DNA of 64,000 nucleotides. Origin: Hafnia alvei (GTDB lineage: Bacteria > Pseudomonadota > Gammaproteobacteria > Enterobacterales > Enterobacteriaceae). The position numbers were made by a program, and so were the translations under genes. Location of the stretch: NCBI RefSeq assembly GCF_964063325.1, contig NZ_OZ061315.1, forward strand, positions 4,526,001 through 4,590,000. Direction: 5' to 3'. The notes beneath the pieces were generated by a model. It saw only the letters and a list, made by a program, of their open reading frames with translations, was not told the origin of the DNA and made no database searches. Each line of letters starts with the position of its first letter. Positions within the stretch are counted from its first letter, which is position 1. Below are positions 43,864-52,070 of this stretch, piece after piece.

Positions 43864-44490
43864 TTACTTTTTCGCTTCAGTAAAACGTTTTGCCGCTTCG
43901 TCCCAGTTCACCACGCTCCAGAACGCTTTGATGTAGTCTGGACGACGGTTCTGATATTTCAGGTAGTAAGCATGTTCCCAAACGTCCAGACCCGCAATTG
44001 GGTAACCGGAAGCACCGGAAACTGCTTCGCCCATCAGCGGGCTATCTTGGTTTGCAGTAGAAACCACGGCCAGTTTGCCGTCTGCTTTCAGCACCAGCCA
44101 CGCCCAGCCGGAGCCAAAGCGCGTTGCAGCTGCTTTTTCAAATTCTTCTTTAAATTTATCGACGCTGCCGAAATCGCGTTCGATAGCCGCTTTCAGATCG
44201 CCTTTCAGCTCAGTACCAAGCTTCAAACCTTTCCAGAAGAAGCTATGGTTTGCATGACCGCCTGCGTTGTTACGCAGCACAGTGCGCTTTTCAGCAGGGA
44301 CTTTATCAAGCTGAGCAATCAGTTCTTCTGCGGTTAATTTAGCTAATTCGGGCAGAGACTCCAGCGCGGCGTTCGCGTTGTTGACGTAGGCCTGATGGTG
44401 CTTGCTGTGATGGATTTCCATCGTTTGCTTATCGAAGTGAGGCTCTAATGCGTCGTAGGCATAAGGTAGGGATGGCAGGGTATAGCTCAT
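43864..44490 (-). CDS. sodA: Manganese superoxide dismutase
   Basis: SodA converts superoxide to peroxide and oxygen in the cytoplasm with manganese. The ATG for MSYTLPSLPYAYDALEPHFD gives 208 residues; an ATG two codons upstream is also possible. Metal ligands are in HHSKHHQAYVNN, GGHANHSFFWKGL and DVWEHAYYLKYQNRR, and GSGWAWLVL is intact. A Fur-box-like site lies about 80 bases upstream, fitting the iron and redox control known for E. coli sodA. Confidence 0.98.
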   Translation of the reverse strand: MSYTLPSLPYAYDALEPHFDKQTMEIHHSKHHQAYVNNANAALESLPELAKLTAEELIAQLDKVPAEKRTVLRNNAGGHANHSFFWKGLKLGTELKGDLKAAIERDFGSVDKFKEEFEKAAATRFGSGWAWLVLKADGKLAVVSTANQDSPLMGEAVSGASGYPIAGLDVWEHAYYLKYQNRRPDYIKAFWSVVNWDEAAKRFTEAKK

Positions 44491-44569
44491 ATTCATCTTC
44501 TCCAGATTTCAAAGGAGCAAAACATCCGCTCCGGTTAAGCAGTCTGGTCATTATAGTTAATTAAATGAT

Positions 44570-44588
44570 ATTGAAAATGATTATCAAT
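44570..44588. promoter_or_regulatory. Fur-box-like site upstream of sodA
   Basis: ATTGAAAATGATTATCAAT is a near-palindrome containing the ATGATTATC half of the Fur consensus. It lies about 80 bases before the sodA start. Fur repression of sodA is established in E. coli; here it is inferred. Confidence 0.68.
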
Positions 44589-44805
44589 CGCTTATAAGCG
44601 GTAAGGATATGATAAAAACTGGCAGAAAAAGAGCTCATATTCAGCCCTAGCAAGGCTCTCAGCCCGATGTTTGCATTTAATTTTGGCACCATCGTTAATA
44701 TCAATAGCTGCGATTGCCAGTGCCAATGACCCCATGATGTGGTGGTAACGAGTTAAAAGTGAGCAAAAAACTGTGACTTCTTTTGCAACTCTTAACAGCT
44801 ATCTT

Positions 44806-44831
44806 AAACATTGTGCATTTGCACAATGTTT
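44806..44831. promoter_or_regulatory. 26-base palindrome upstream of cdaR, candidate CdaR operator
   Basis: AAACATTGTGCA and TGCACAATGTTT are perfect 12-base inverted repeats separated by TT. It lies 57 bases before the cdaR start codon. Such length and symmetry indicate a dimeric regulator site; autoregulation by CdaR is the simplest idea, but I have no motif match to confirm it. Confidence 0.65.
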
Positions 44832-44888
44832 ACCGGTATCCGCCTCGGTATGCTCGGAAGATTCTACTTAACATACACGGAGCGCAGC

Positions 44889-46100
44889 ATGGCGACCTAT
44901 CATCTCGATACCCGACTTGCTCAGGATATCGTGGACCGCACCATGAAAATCATCGATAGCAACGTTAACGTCATGGATGCACGAGGCAGAATAATAGGCA
45001 GTGGTGCTCAAGAACGCATTGGTGAATTGCACGAAGGTGCATTGTTGGCGATATCGCAGGAAAGAATTGTCGATATTGATGAAAATATGACCCGCCATCT
45101 GCACGGCGTTCGCCCCGGCGTGAATCTTCCTTTGCATTTCGATGGTGAAATTGTTGGCGTCATTGGGCTCACCGGCGATCCCTCTGAGCTGAGGCGGTAT
45201 GGTGAACTGGTGTGTATGACCGCAGAAATGATGCTGGAGCAAGCGCATCTGATGCACATGCTGGCACAAGACACTCGCCTGCGCGAAGAGTTAGTGCTTA
45301 ACCTTATTCGCGCCGAAAAGCTCTCTCCCGCGCTTCAGGAATGGGCTCAGCGCCTAGGGATAGACCTCAATCAGCCACGCGTGGTGGTAGTGGTGGAAGT
45401 GGATAGCGGCCAGCTTGGCGTTGACAGCGCCATCGTCGATCTTCAGCAACTCCAAACATTACTGACGACGGCAGAACACGATAATCTCGCGGCAATTGTG
45501 TCACTCAATCAGATGGTGGTTCTCAGACCTGCATTTAGCTCGCTCGGGCGCTGGGAGCCAGAAAGTCAGCGCAACCAAATTAATCTTTTGCTCAAAAAAT
45601 TAGCCAAAAATAGCCAGTTGAAAATCAGAATCGCATTGGGCAACTACTTCCCAGATGAAAGCGGTATTGCGCGCTCATACCGCACGGCCTACACCACCAT
45701 GATGGTGGGCAAGCAGCGCACGCCAGAACAGCGCAGCTATTTTTATCAAGACCTGATCCTGCCGGTTTTACTCGACAGCCTGCGTGGCGGATGGCAAGCC
45801 AAAGAGCTGATTCGCCCACTGTCACGGCTACGAGCAATCGATAGCAATGGCGTGCTAAGAAAAACGCTTTCCATATGGTTTATGAATAACGTTCAGCCAA
45901 GCGCAACCGCCAAGGCCCTGTTTATTCATCGCAACACCCTAGAATATCGCTTACACCGCATCTCTGAGCTTACGGGGCTCGATCTCAATAACTTTGACGA
46001 TCGCTTGCTGATTTATATCTCATTACAGCTAGATAGCGGCTTCCTTTACCCTGCTGGCGATGCGGATTCAATTAGCCATCTTCCCCAAGCAGGGCAATAA
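44889..46100 (+). CDS. cdaR: Carbohydrate diacid regulator CdaR
   Basis: CdaR (SdaR) activates glucarate, galactarate and glycerate genes in E. coli, sensing glycerate. The ATG for MATYHLDTRLAQDIVDRT, preceded by GGAG, gives 403 residues (E. coli 385). The N-terminal sugar-diacid recognition domain contains SNVNVMDARGRIIGSG and GELHEGALLAI; the C-terminal PucR-type helix-turn-helix contains TAKALFIHRNTLEYRLHRIS. The extra residues are at the C terminus. Convergent glycerate kinase and GntP-family permease genes are likely targets. No glucarate or galactarate dehydratase gene is in the window. Confidence 0.94.
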   Translation: MATYHLDTRLAQDIVDRTMKIIDSNVNVMDARGRIIGSGAQERIGELHEGALLAISQERIVDIDENMTRHLHGVRPGVNLPLHFDGEIVGVIGLTGDPSELRRYGELVCMTAEMMLEQAHLMHMLAQDTRLREELVLNLIRAEKLSPALQEWAQRLGIDLNQPRVVVVVEVDSGQLGVDSAIVDLQQLQTLLTTAEHDNLAAIVSLNQMVVLRPAFSSLGRWEPESQRNQINLLLKKLAKNSQLKIRIALGNYFPDESGIARSYRTAYTTMMVGKQRTPEQRSYFYQDLILPVLLDSLRGGWQAKELIRPLSRLRAIDSNGVLRKTLSIWFMNNVQPSATAKALFIHRNTLEYRLHRISELTGLDLNNFDDRLLIYISLQLDSGFLYPAGDADSISHLPQAGQ

Positions 46101-46102
46101 AA

Positions 46103-46133
46103 AAAGAGCAATACGATCAACGTATTGCTCTTT
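46103..46133. terminator. Bidirectional terminator, cdaR / glycerate kinase
   Basis: AAAGAGCAATACG-ATCAA-CGTATTGCTCTTT is a 13-base perfect stem between convergent genes, with A and T runs on its outer edges suited to termination in both directions. Confidence 0.9.
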
Positions 46134-46158
46134 CATGGGCTTATGTCTCTAAAGCTTA

Positions 46159-47304
46159 TTACACGCGCGCAATCTTCAGCAGCCTGCCGATATTTTCGCA
46201 GGTTCTTTCAACATTGGAGCAGCCATTCTTGAGCAACGCATCAATGTTTTCAGCGCCTGGTACGATACCAAAAATGGCATCAATACCTTCGCTATAAAGC
46301 TCACTTACGCCTTCACCGATATAGCCAGCCAGTGCAATAACCGGTACTCCCTGTGATTTAGCCGCCTGAGCCACACCATAAGGCGTTTTGCCAAACTTGG
46401 TTTGGAAGTCGATGCCACCTTCGCCGGTAAAGCAATAATCGGCGCCCGCAAGCTTTTCACTTAAGCCAGAATATTGAGTCACGATATCAATGCCACGCGC
46501 CATTTTGCAGTGGGTAAATGCCATCAAACCGGCACCCAAGCCTCCTGCAGCGCCCGCCCCCGGCACGTCTTTCACTTTACGTCCCAGCTGTGAATCGATC
46601 ACATCAGCATAGTGCGCCAGCGCGCTATCCAGAATCGCCACGGTTTCTGGCGTGGCGCCTTTTTGTGGGCCAAACGTTTTTGATGCGCCCGTATCGCCAC
46701 ACAGCGGATTTGTCACGTCGCTGGCAACCAAAAACTCGACGTCAGCAAGCCGAGGATCAATACCATCCAGATCGATTTTGCACAGCGAACCTAACGCTCC
46801 ACCGCCCGCAGGTAGAGGTGAACCGTTTTTATCTAAGAAGCGCACCCCAAGCGCAGCAGCCATGCCCGCCCCGCCGTCATTAGTGGCGCTGCCGCCGATG
46901 CCCAGAATGATCTTTTTAATTCCTTTATCGAGACAGGCTTTAATCAGTTCGCCGGTTCCGTAGGTCGTCGCCGCTAGCGGATTTTTGGTTTCTTTGGTGG
47001 TGAACTGAATGCCGCTCGCCGACGCCATTTCGATAACCGCCGTTTGCTGGCTCCAAATAATCCCGAACTGTGCATCAACAGGTGAACCGAGCGGCCCCGT
47101 CACCCTTTGGTGATAGATTTCACCATCGGTGGCATCGATCAACGATTGAACCGTTCCCTCACCGCCGTCAGCCATCGGAACATGGATGAACTCAGCGTCA
47201 GGGAATGCGACTTTGAGCCCTGCTTCCATTGCCTTGCATACTTCTTTGGCGGTCATGCTTTCTTTAAACGAATCTGGAGCCAAAACAAACTTCATTCTTT
47301 TCAT
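46159..47304 (-). CDS. Glycerate kinase, type 1 (GarK/GlxK family)
   Basis: Phosphorylates D-glycerate to 2-phosphoglycerate, feeding glycolysis. The ATG for MKRMKFVLAPDSFKESMTAK follows AAGGGAATAACT and gives 381 residues, exactly the length of E. coli GarK and GlxK. Conserved blocks are ADGGEGTVQSLI, GIGGSATNDGGAGMAAALGV, ASDVTNPLCGDTGASKTFGP and GAAGGLGAGLMAF. It could be called garK or glxK; sequence by eye does not decide. It lies ten bases after a GntP-family permease gene and next to cdaR, which points to D-glycerate use. Confidence 0.93.
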   Translation of the reverse strand: MKRMKFVLAPDSFKESMTAKEVCKAMEAGLKVAFPDAEFIHVPMADGGEGTVQSLIDATDGEIYHQRVTGPLGSPVDAQFGIIWSQQTAVIEMASASGIQFTTKETKNPLAATTYGTGELIKACLDKGIKKIILGIGGSATNDGGAGMAAALGVRFLDKNGSPLPAGGGALGSLCKIDLDGIDPRLADVEFLVASDVTNPLCGDTGASKTFGPQKGATPETVAILDSALAHYADVIDSQLGRKVKDVPGAGAAGGLGAGLMAFTHCKMARGIDIVTQYSGLSEKLAGADYCFTGEGGIDFQTKFGKTPYGVAQAAKSQGVPVIALAGYIGEGVSELYSEGIDAIFGIVPGAENIDALLKNGCSNVERTCENIGRLLKIARV

Positions 47305-47314
47305 AGTTATTCCC

Positions 47315-48616
47315 TTAAATGAATCCATACATAATTGTTGCCACAATCGTCATTGTTCCGCCCACCATCGCCTCATAAGGGATTAACGCCATACGCTGTC
47401 TAATCGACATATGCATGCTGTCAGCGGTGACATGGAAATAGTTACCTTGTGGTAAGGAGTCAATGACGGTAGCACCCGTATGAACCATCACCGCAGAGGC
47501 CAATGGAGATAGCCCTACCTGCGAAATAGCGGTACCGAAAGTACCTGTTGCTAAAATAACGCCGGTCGACGTTGACGCCGTTGCGGCAGCCATGAGGATC
47601 CCTGATATTGGCGCTAAGAAAGTGCCTGAAATGCCTGAAATATCGATTAGTTTAACAACTTCCATTGAAAGGTTTGACGCACCAATTAGCCCGGCAATGG
47701 CACCTGCACCAATCAGAATTAATACCGTTGCCGTCATTTTTTCAACGCCGGATGTCGTATAGGAAATAATTTTATTTTTTTGCCCCATCGCTATCATGCC
47801 AACAATACCGGCAAACGGCAGAACATATAATGCATCAAGCTTAAAGTGAGATAATGCTTCAATATTAAGAATAGAACCAATCGGGTTAACCATCAGTAAT
47901 ACAATCGCAATCACCGGCGTAATAATGGCTTTACTTAATGGTGGTCTTTTTTGATCGTCATCGTCTGTTTTAGAGGAGATTAAATTAGCTTCTTTATCCG
48001 TTACCATCACCCCACGATGTTTAATCATCGAAGCAACAATAACGGTCATCGCGAGACCAAAGAGCGCTGGAATAAAGCCACCAATCATCACGTCACTTAG
48101 GCTGAGATGAAAACCATTTGCTGCGGCTATGGTGTTTGGGTTTGGAGAGATAATATTCCCAGCCTTACCGCCGCCGGAGAGCGCCAGCAACAGCGCCAGC
48201 TTTGAGATCCCCATTTTATTGCCGACTTCCAATGCAATAGGCGCCACGATAAGCACGGCAACAGGGATAAAGACGCCAACGGCGGTGATTACCATCGTTG
48301 CTAGGGCAAGCGCAAGAATCGCTTTCTTCTCCCCCATTTTTTTGACGATAGCCTGCGCAATCGTACCCGCCGCGCCCGACTGCATCATCACGCCCGCTAA
48401 CACACCCGCAGCTAATACGCGAATAACCGTACCCATCACGCTTTGAGTACCGGTAATAATAATGCTTATAGTTTTACTTAAATCAGCGCCACCAATTAAA
48501 CAACCAACAATTGCGCCGAAAAATAATGAATATACCGGATTGAATTTCTTTAGAATAAGAAATATTGCAACGAACAGCCCTATTAGGGCGCCATACCAAC
48601 TCAGTAGGTCTTCCAT
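47315..48616 (-). CDS. GntP-family permease, probable D-glycerate transporter
   Basis: A 433-residue inner-membrane protein with about 12-13 hydrophobic helices, of the gluconate:proton symporter (GntP) family. The ATG for MEDLLSWYGALIGLFVAIFL follows GGGGAATAAAA; a longer frame runs into a repeat element and was rejected. Family-like stretches are GTVIRVLAAGVLAGVMMQSG, SPNPNTIAAANGFHLSL and ATASTSTGVILATGTFG. Substrate is inferred from the adjoining glycerate kinase and CdaR. A palindromic repeat fills its leader. Confidence 0.86.
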   Translation of the reverse strand: MEDLLSWYGALIGLFVAIFLILKKFNPVYSLFFGAIVGCLIGGADLSKTISIIITGTQSVMGTVIRVLAAGVLAGVMMQSGAAGTIAQAIVKKMGEKKAILALALATMVITAVGVFIPVAVLIVAPIALEVGNKMGISKLALLLALSGGGKAGNIISPNPNTIAAANGFHLSLSDVMIGGFIPALFGLAMTVIVASMIKHRGVMVTDKEANLISSKTDDDDQKRPPLSKAIITPVIAIVLLMVNPIGSILNIEALSHFKLDALYVLPFAGIVGMIAMGQKNKIISYTTSGVEKMTATVLILIGAGAIAGLIGASNLSMEVVKLIDISGISGTFLAPISGILMAAATASTSTGVILATGTFGTAISQVGLSPLASAVMVHTGATVIDSLPQGNYFHVTADSMHMSIRQRMALIPYEAMVGGTMTIVATIMYGFI

Positions 48617-48643
48617 TTTTATTCCCCAAGATGTTCTATTTTT

Positions 48644-48766
48644 TACCCTAGATAATTCGAGTTGTAGGAAGGCGGAAAGTGAGCGAATCCTCAGGAGCTT
48701 ACTCAAGTAAGTGACTGAGGTGAACGAGCGTAGCCAACGCACATACAACTTGAAGTATCACGGGTA
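48644..48766. repeat. TACCC/GGGTA-ended palindromic element, about 123 bases
   Basis: Ends are inverted: TACCCTAGATAATTCGAGTT ... AACTTGAAGTATCACGGGTA. The interior holds CTTACTCAAGTAAG as a central palindrome flanked by CTCAG/CTGAG. The whole can fold as one long imperfect hairpin. Similar sequences are common between genes in Enterobacterales (MITE-like, no coding capacity). It lies 28 bases upstream of the permease ATG. A shortened relative is at 15388-15441. Confidence 0.82.
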
Positions 48767-49100
48767 TATATATGTATTTTATAAGAGTAATATTCACCAA
48801 TATATTGGTGCTTTAATAGTAAGGGATTAATCAAACCGAAGGTATGTGCTATTGCCTAGAAGATAGAGAGCAAAAGTTTTATTTTTTGGATAAGTGCACA
48901 ACGCAAAGTGACGGCGATCGTACTTTTGGCCTATTATGAGAAAAAATGCATCCTCAGCGTTTTCTAAACCCACCTAAGCAAGAACTCAAAAGACAGCAAA
49001 ATAGCGATAGTTAACATACGAGACTACAGTCACACAAATAGCATCGATTAATCTGCCCAATCCTGTAAAAAATAACGATAGCTAAAATCATCAAGCAGGC
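48767..49100. other. Spacer with a 16-base palindrome before the permease operon
   Basis: CACCAATATATTGGTG (48795-48810) is a perfect palindrome. Further right, AAGTGCACAACGC contains the TGCACAA half-site seen in the cdaR palindrome. The region must contain the promoter for the permease-kinase operon and the 3' end of the HNH gene transcript. No gene is supported here. Confidence 0.55.
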
Positions 49101-49646
49101 TTATGTCCTTATCTCGGCGTTGATAGTTTTGCAGTTCGCGCAAACGCCCTCTTTTCTTTCGGGTAGATTTAGCCCGTAGTGCTCGATGGTTACCTGTGCA
49201 CGTCTCTGATGGTTTGAATCAACTGCCACAGAAGGCTCAATAGCGCCGGTACGGTAATCGAGCATAAAATAGCCATCAAATTGATAGGCAATATCGTCGG
49301 CAATGAGCAAGTCAGGATCAAACCGCTCTCGTTTTTGGATCTGGCATTGATCGCAACAAGGGTAAAGATTTTCCCATTTATAGGCCAAATCTGGATAAAG
49401 GCTTTTAGGTTTAAAATGTTCAATGGTCTTGCGACTTTGTTCGCCGATTCCACCACCGTCACAAAACGCACAATGGCCGACATTCATTGCAAATAATATG
49501 CCTAGTGTCGTGTCATATTTAAAACCCGCATACCAATCAAACTTATGCTTAGGGTTATTTTCTTTGGCTTGACGGTGTTGAACAGTGAGCGATTCCCAAC
49601 ATAAGGCTAAGTAGTCTGGGCACTCACTGCGGATAAATTTATACAT
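49101..49646 (-). CDS. HNH endonuclease, PtuB-like (Septu-type defence)
   Basis: The 181-residue protein has a zinc-stabilised HNH fold: C59 and C62 in GHCAFCDGGG, the catalytic-type IEHFKPK with His77, then WENLYPCCDQCQIQK with C97/C98 and C101. A further CANC pair is at residues 169-172. This spacing resembles the HNH partners found in Septu (PtuB) and in retron effector pairs. It begins ten bases after the ATPase gene. Nuclease activity and defence role are inferred from the pair. Confidence 0.75.
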   Translation of the reverse strand: MYKFIRSECPDYLALCWESLTVQHRQAKENNPKHKFDWYAGFKYDTTLGILFAMNVGHCAFCDGGGIGEQSRKTIEHFKPKSLYPDLAYKWENLYPCCDQCQIQKRERFDPDLLIADDIAYQFDGYFMLDYRTGAIEPSVAVDSNHQRRAQVTIEHYGLNLPERKEGVCANCKTINAEIRT

Positions 49647-49656
49647 ATTTTTGCTC

Positions 49657-50937
49657 TTAACCTTTCTGAGCCAACCGTGTTATTTGACGCAGCTCCATGC
49701 TCACGATGGTTGCAACTTCAGACCCTTTGTCGCTTAGTTCCGCCGCCAACGCAACGAGCTGGCTATCATCTTGCAGATCGGATAAATAGGCCTTTTTTAG
49801 CTGATAGAATTGTTCAAGCAACGCTTCAGTTTCAACGTCAAACTGCTCTTCAATGCCAAACACCTCATCTAAAATCAGCTGATAGCTTTTACCTGCGGCA
49901 GACGGCGTTGGCTTTATCACCTCTGCCGATGCAGGGTCTCTACAAACCGTTCTTTGGGGATCTGGCAGGCGGTAAACAAAGGCATCCTCAACGGAGCCCA
50001 CTACAAAAGGTGAATGAGTTGAGACAAACACTTGTGCATTCGGTAACAGTTTTTGAATGGCAGGAAGGATTCGGCGCTGCCATTTAGGGTGCAGGTGAAT
50101 ATCAACTTCGTCGAGGAACAAGATAATAGGCTGGGAAAAAATATCGCGATTTTCTTGCCAAGGAATAGATTCGAGGCGGAGAGCTAGATCAGCAACCCAG
50201 CCTATAATTGATTTCAGTCCATCAGGAAGAACATCAAAATGTACATTCGTCCCATTAATATTAAGCGAAATCGCAAATGGTTTACGCTCAAGACGAAAAC
50301 GAATATCTAAATCGCATACATCAAAAATAAATTTGCTAATCCGATCTAAAGACACATCATATAATTTAGCGTCTTCCAGGTCGTTATCTTGCCGTGCAAG
50401 AGCTGCATACGTTCTATTATTTGCAATCCATTGAGCTAATACTTTAGGACGAACAGTATTATTAAACGATAAAGCATTTTCAAAAGGATCATTCACTGCC
50501 TGCTCTATCCCATTGGAAAGAGATAAAACGAATAAATCCGCAAGCTTACATTGCCCTGAATAAGCAAAAGCAGAAAATTTCGCTGAGTGTGATTTGAATT
50601 TAACATATTCCCTTATGCTCTCAGGAATTATATTTCCAATATAAAGATCAGATTTAATTCGCCCGCTTTTTCCTGAAAATTTAAAAGTTATATTGCTCTC
50701 ACTCTTCGTAAGTCTCGCTGCTATCAGGGGATTATTATCGGGCTCCTCAGCAAACACCGCCGCCAACGCATACAGCAGCGTACTTTTCCCGCAGCCGTTT
50801 GGGCCGGTAAAAATATGGATTTCCGCTTTCTCAGCGTCTTTTTCCTCGCTCTTGATCTGCGGAAAATCAAAATGGGTATGCTCAAACACGCCAACATCGC
50901 GCAGTGTTATGCTTTCCAATCGGTATTGTTGACGCAT
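49657..50937 (-). CDS. AAA-type ATPase, PtuA-like (Septu-type defence)
   Basis: A 426-residue SMC/OLD-like ATPase. Walker A GPNGCGKS lies at residues 45-52 (FTGPNGCGKSTLLYALAAVF), the D-loop/Walker B IILFLDEVDIHLHPKWQ near 270, and the H-loop VFVSTHSPFVVGSVEDAF near 305. The middle region is variable and A+T-rich. With the next gene it forms an ATPase-HNH pair like PtuAB of Septu. No reverse transcriptase or retron RNA is adjacent. It separates the glycerate operon from fdhD, so it was probably acquired. Confidence 0.75.
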   Translation of the reverse strand: MRQQYRLESITLRDVGVFEHTHFDFPQIKSEEKDAEKAEIHIFTGPNGCGKSTLLYALAAVFAEEPDNNPLIAARLTKSESNITFKFSGKSGRIKSDLYIGNIIPESIREYVKFKSHSAKFSAFAYSGQCKLADLFVLSLSNGIEQAVNDPFENALSFNNTVRPKVLAQWIANNRTYAALARQDNDLEDAKLYDVSLDRISKFIFDVCDLDIRFRLERKPFAISLNINGTNVHFDVLPDGLKSIIGWVADLALRLESIPWQENRDIFSQPIILFLDEVDIHLHPKWQRRILPAIQKLLPNAQVFVSTHSPFVVGSVEDAFVYRLPDPQRTVCRDPASAEVIKPTPSAAGKSYQLILDEVFGIEEQFDVETEALLEQFYQLKKAYLSDLQDDSQLVALAAELSDKGSEVATIVSMELRQITRLAQKG

Positions 50938-51040
50938 CTAATGTTCCTTGCCGTGTTTGAGTGTAAAACGCAGCCTATTTTATACAGCAATTGTTTTCAA
51001 AGCACCGCTCTAGCGTGACTTCTGCGCAGCGCTTCGCAAA

Positions 51041-51847
51041 CTACCGCAGCCGCTGCGGATGGGTAAATACCGTCCCACGACCCGGCTTGCTAAAGCCAAC
51101 CAGCGTGAGATTGCATTTTTCGGCAACATCGATCGCCAGCGTAGTGGCTGCCGAAACGGCAAACAAAATTTCAACGCCGCACATCGCCGCTTTTTGTACC
51201 ATTTCATAGCTTGCTCGGCTGGAAACCAGTACTGCACCTTGCGTCCACGGCTGTCTGGCGCGCATGCCCAACAATTTATCAAGCGCCACATGGCGGCCAA
51301 TATCCTCGCAGCCTCCGAGCAATTCACCTTGCGGATCAATCCACGCCGCAGCATGAGTACAGCCGGTGAGATCGCCGATTTGTTGCACGCTACGCAGCTG
51401 ACGCAATGCCTGATCCAGATTTTGTAGATCAAACGTTTGGGTGAACGGTAACGGCTCTAGCGGACGAACGACGTCGGTGATCTGCTCAACGCCACACACG
51501 CCACAGCCAGTGCGCCCAGCCATCGAACGTCGACGCTCTTTGAGCGCCATAAAACAGCGGCTTGAAAGCTCAATTTGCACTTCCACTCCATTACAGGCAG
51601 CCACAACGTCCATACCGTAGATATCCTGCGGGGTACGAATAATGCCTTCTGAAAGCGAAAATCCTAGCGCAAAAGCCTCAAAATCCTTCGGCGACGCCAT
51701 CATCACCACGTGAGAGATGCCGTTGTACACCAGCGCAACAGGGACTTCCTCCGCCACCCAGTCTGGCTGAGAAGTGTGCAGCTGCCCACGTTGTTGCACT
51801 ATGGTCTGGCGAACGCCATTAACTGGATTATTATTTAAAAAACTCAT
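51041..51847 (-). CDS. fdhD: Formate dehydrogenase accessory sulfurtransferase FdhD
   Basis: FdhD transfers sulfur from IscS to the molybdenum cofactor before it enters formate dehydrogenase. It has AEEVPVALVYNGISHVVMMA, ALGFSLSEGII, the reactive GRTGCGVCGVEQ cysteine loop and SSRASYEMVQKAAMCGVEIL. The ATG for MSFLNNNPVNGVRQ gives 268 residues (E. coli 277); a TTG 11 codons upstream would give 279, so the start is uncertain. It diverges from fdoG, as in E. coli. Confidence 0.95.
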   Translation of the reverse strand: MSFLNNNPVNGVRQTIVQQRGQLHTSQPDWVAEEVPVALVYNGISHVVMMASPKDFEAFALGFSLSEGIIRTPQDIYGMDVVAACNGVEVQIELSSRCFMALKERRRSMAGRTGCGVCGVEQITDVVRPLEPLPFTQTFDLQNLDQALRQLRSVQQIGDLTGCTHAAAWIDPQGELLGGCEDIGRHVALDKLLGMRARQPWTQGAVLVSSRASYEMVQKAAMCGVEILFAVSAATTLAIDVAEKCNLTLVGFSKPGRGTVFTHPQRLR

Positions 51848-52070
51848 CTTATTCACGTCTTTGATACCTACCTGTAACAACCACAGGATTCATGTGGTAG
51901 TATTTAAGCACAAAGCGACTCCGCTCGCCGCTAAGAGTGAGCAAGTCGGTTAAGTTCTTATGACTCTAAACCTGCCACACCGAAAAAGTCATGCGCGGGT
52001 TTAACGATGAATTTGCAAACAAACAAATAAAACACACTTTTTGAAGCAATGTGATAGGAAGGAGATCACC

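Noticed and set aside
48617..48748. 44-residue N-terminal extension of the GntP-family permease
   Set aside because: It is translated from the palindromic repeat; the ATG with GGGGAAT upstream starts directly at the first membrane helix.
49101..50937. Retron with ATPase/HNH effectors
   Set aside because: No reverse transcriptase gene or msr-msd-like inverted repeats adjoin the pair.
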